The notes under the pieces were generated by a model that saw only the letters and a program-made list of their open reading frames with translations, made no database searches and had not been told where the DNA came from. The translations under genes and the position numbers were made by a program. A DNA stretch of 43,104 bases from Echinostoma caproni (lineage: Eukaryota; Platyhelminthes; Trematoda; Plagiorchiida; Echinostomatidae), in assembly GCA_900618425.1 (NCBI GenBank), contig UZAN01041019.1, forward strand, positions 1 to 43,104. Reading direction: 5' to 3'. Positions 41,323 through 43,104 of this stretch are shown here, one piece after another. The number at the start of each line of letters is the position of its first letter. Positions within the stretch are counted from its first letter, which is position 1.

Positions 41323-43104
41323 TGAACCCTGCCCTTAGGAGAAAGCTCATATTTTCACAATAGAGAACACGAAGCGAAGCAACGGTCCGATAAGAACTTA
41401 GTGCATATTTCTCATGCACATTCACAGCTTGCATGATGATGAAATTTCAGACCACGCAGGGGGACCGATTTTTTCTATCCGTCCAATCCACGAGATTTCC
41501 AAGGAACAATCTCCCGCTCTCTCTCTCTACATCGCAAGGCACTGTTTCGCACTAACCGTCCCACTTTCGCGTAATACTCCACGTGCGACCGGAGTTAGTC
41601 ATTTGTTCCGAATATGCCTCACAAAAAGGCGCACGTTGAGTGATTGAATGCACGAGTTTATAGGCATGGGCGTCTGAACATAAATCAGTGAGCACCTACT
41701 TGTGGATTATGTGCAACCGGCGCTAAATCAACAACGGAATTCTCAATCATAATTCACTTTCGACTGTAAACAAAACGCAGAAAAACAAACCAGATATCAG
41801 AAATACAGATCTCTACAGTTTTACAAACCGTAAGCGTGAAGATGAGGACCATGGTGATACTCATAAACACAAACAGCAGTGGTGTTTTATTAATTAGGCA
41901 GCCACGTCTCATATGAATCTGGGGTTTCAAATAAACTATCTTGCTCTAAGGTTTGCCTATTCCGCATGTATGTATTGTAAGCGTGATATTGGGGGCAAGG
42001 AGCATTTGCTCCTGCTCTTCTCACCTCTTAGCACAGAAGCAATCAGGATAATCAACATCCTGCTGTTGCCTGTTTGTCTAGGTTTCCCACCTCTATGTTG
42101 GGGTCACCTCCCGAAACGACCTTGTCCTCGTGTGAGGACAGTGGTATTGCGGGCCTTCCAGGTAGAAGGTTGTTAACTCTGTAGCACGGAGATTACATTG
42201 TATTGCTGAGTGAAGGTCTACGTGGTTTGCATGCATTTCCGGATAGTCAGGGCGATAGTGTAACGATGTTCGGCATGCGTTTTCCAACTTCAAAGTGTAA
42301 AATGCTTTTCCAGGATCAGTCTGATGCAGCTCATTCAACAGTACAATATATTTTGCGTACTGTCGAAATTCTTACAAACGGACCGAGGTTTAACTTTAAG
42401 ATTCTATTGATGGCTTTAGTTTGCTGTGAAAAAGTCAAGTGTGTAGACAATAGATAGTGTCAGGAATGAAGCGTTCAGTCTTTGTAGTGTTCACTCACGA
42501 GTGGATGAGTAGTTTCCATAACCTATACAACTGTTTCTACATACAAGGGGAACGAGGCTTTTAAGGTTATTGAGAGAGCGGCACCAGTGGCGGAAAGGCT
42601 GAGTGCTTTACGCGTAAGCCACGATTACATGTATGGTTAAACCACTCGGGAGATTAAGGTTTGCCAAATTTGATAAGTGTGGAATAGAAAGATGCATGTC
42701 TTGCGGAATAGAACCAATGTGCTTCGAAACATATACCGAAACTTCGGAAGTGAAACAGCAACCGTGATAAGGACAGGGAGATAGAATGCCCTGAAAATGT
42801 CACAGTTAGGTGAATTGCAGCATCAAATTGCGTCCCGAAATGAGCGGCGCATGAAGGTGAAAACGTTTGATGGCGTAATAAGCAATACAGCGGTTAGAGG
42901 AGCAAAGTTTAGGGGTATATTCTTTGAAGATAGTTGCTGATAGGCCGTGCTTGATAACTGCATAACTACTCGGGTTTGGGGAGAACAATAAGTGAGCGAC
43001 GACCAAGAACGTCGGCAAAAATTAGGTCTGGTAAATACCCTACTCAAGACCGTCATCTCACTGCATGGTTGTCGGTATCTCAAACGCTCGTTGACACTTC
43101 AGTT
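41323..43104. other. Right-hand stretch, nothing recognised
   Basis: About 1.8 kb with only short ORFs on both strands (for example 41414-41647 and 41913-42176 plus, 42093-42338 minus). None has motifs of the TMEM62 phosphoesterase domain, whose upstream exons would be expected on the minus strand in this direction. Confidence 0.4.

Noticed and set aside
1..43104. CRISPR arrays, bacterial operons, rRNA genes and complete tRNA genes
   Set aside because: No regularly spaced direct repeats, no ribosome-binding-site-led gene runs, no rRNA-like blocks and no full cloverleaf were seen; the window is eukaryotic.

Overview
This window reads as eukaryotic, intron-rich genomic DNA from a flatworm, most likely a digenean trematode. 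There are no bacterial-style operons and no long uninterrupted host ORFs. Short ORFs are bounded by GT-AG splice signals, and the background is full of decayed retroelements: endonuclease/RT elements of the 'craniofacial development protein 2-like' kind common in trematode genomes, Jockey/CR1-like RTs and Penelope-like GIY-YIG fragments. The species cannot be named from the sequence. One assembly gap (10746-11508) and a few single Ns show it is draft assembly.

The main host gene is on the minus strand, from about 37.1 kb down to its stop codon at 13362. Its exons give the C-terminal part of a TMEM62-like protein: the end of the metallophosphoesterase region, the Ig-like domain and the multi-pass membrane domain. 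The exons join in phase. Introns reach about 10 kb (13623-23597). The N-terminal phosphoesterase exons with the metal-binding motifs were not found and probably lie beyond the right edge or in small unrecognised exons. Two further well-formed exons (about 28.9-28.8 kb and 27.8-27.7 kb) encode hydrophobic sequence but are not needed to match the family; they may be an optional cassette.

Layout: 0-6.7 kb is a graveyard of nested retroelements (RT fragment, Penelope C-terminus, an endonuclease element in reverse, an RT element with a foreign insertion, and an LTR-like segment preceded by a purine tract and a hairpin). 6.7-13.3 kb is mostly unremarkable, with one Penelope GIY-YIG fragment cut by the gap. 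13.3-37.1 kb is the TMEM62-like gene; its introns hold an RT fragment (13.8-14.6 kb), two near-identical copies of a ~600-bp repeat (15.6 and 20.7 kb), SINE-like sequence and an internally deleted endonuclease/RT element (34.4-36.4 kb, opposite strand). 38.9-41.3 kb on the plus strand has several exon-like segments that may belong to one or more unrecognised genes. 41.3-43.1 kb shows nothing I can name.

Exon borders, phases and family matches come from reading the sequence and from knowledge of the families; no alignment or search was run.
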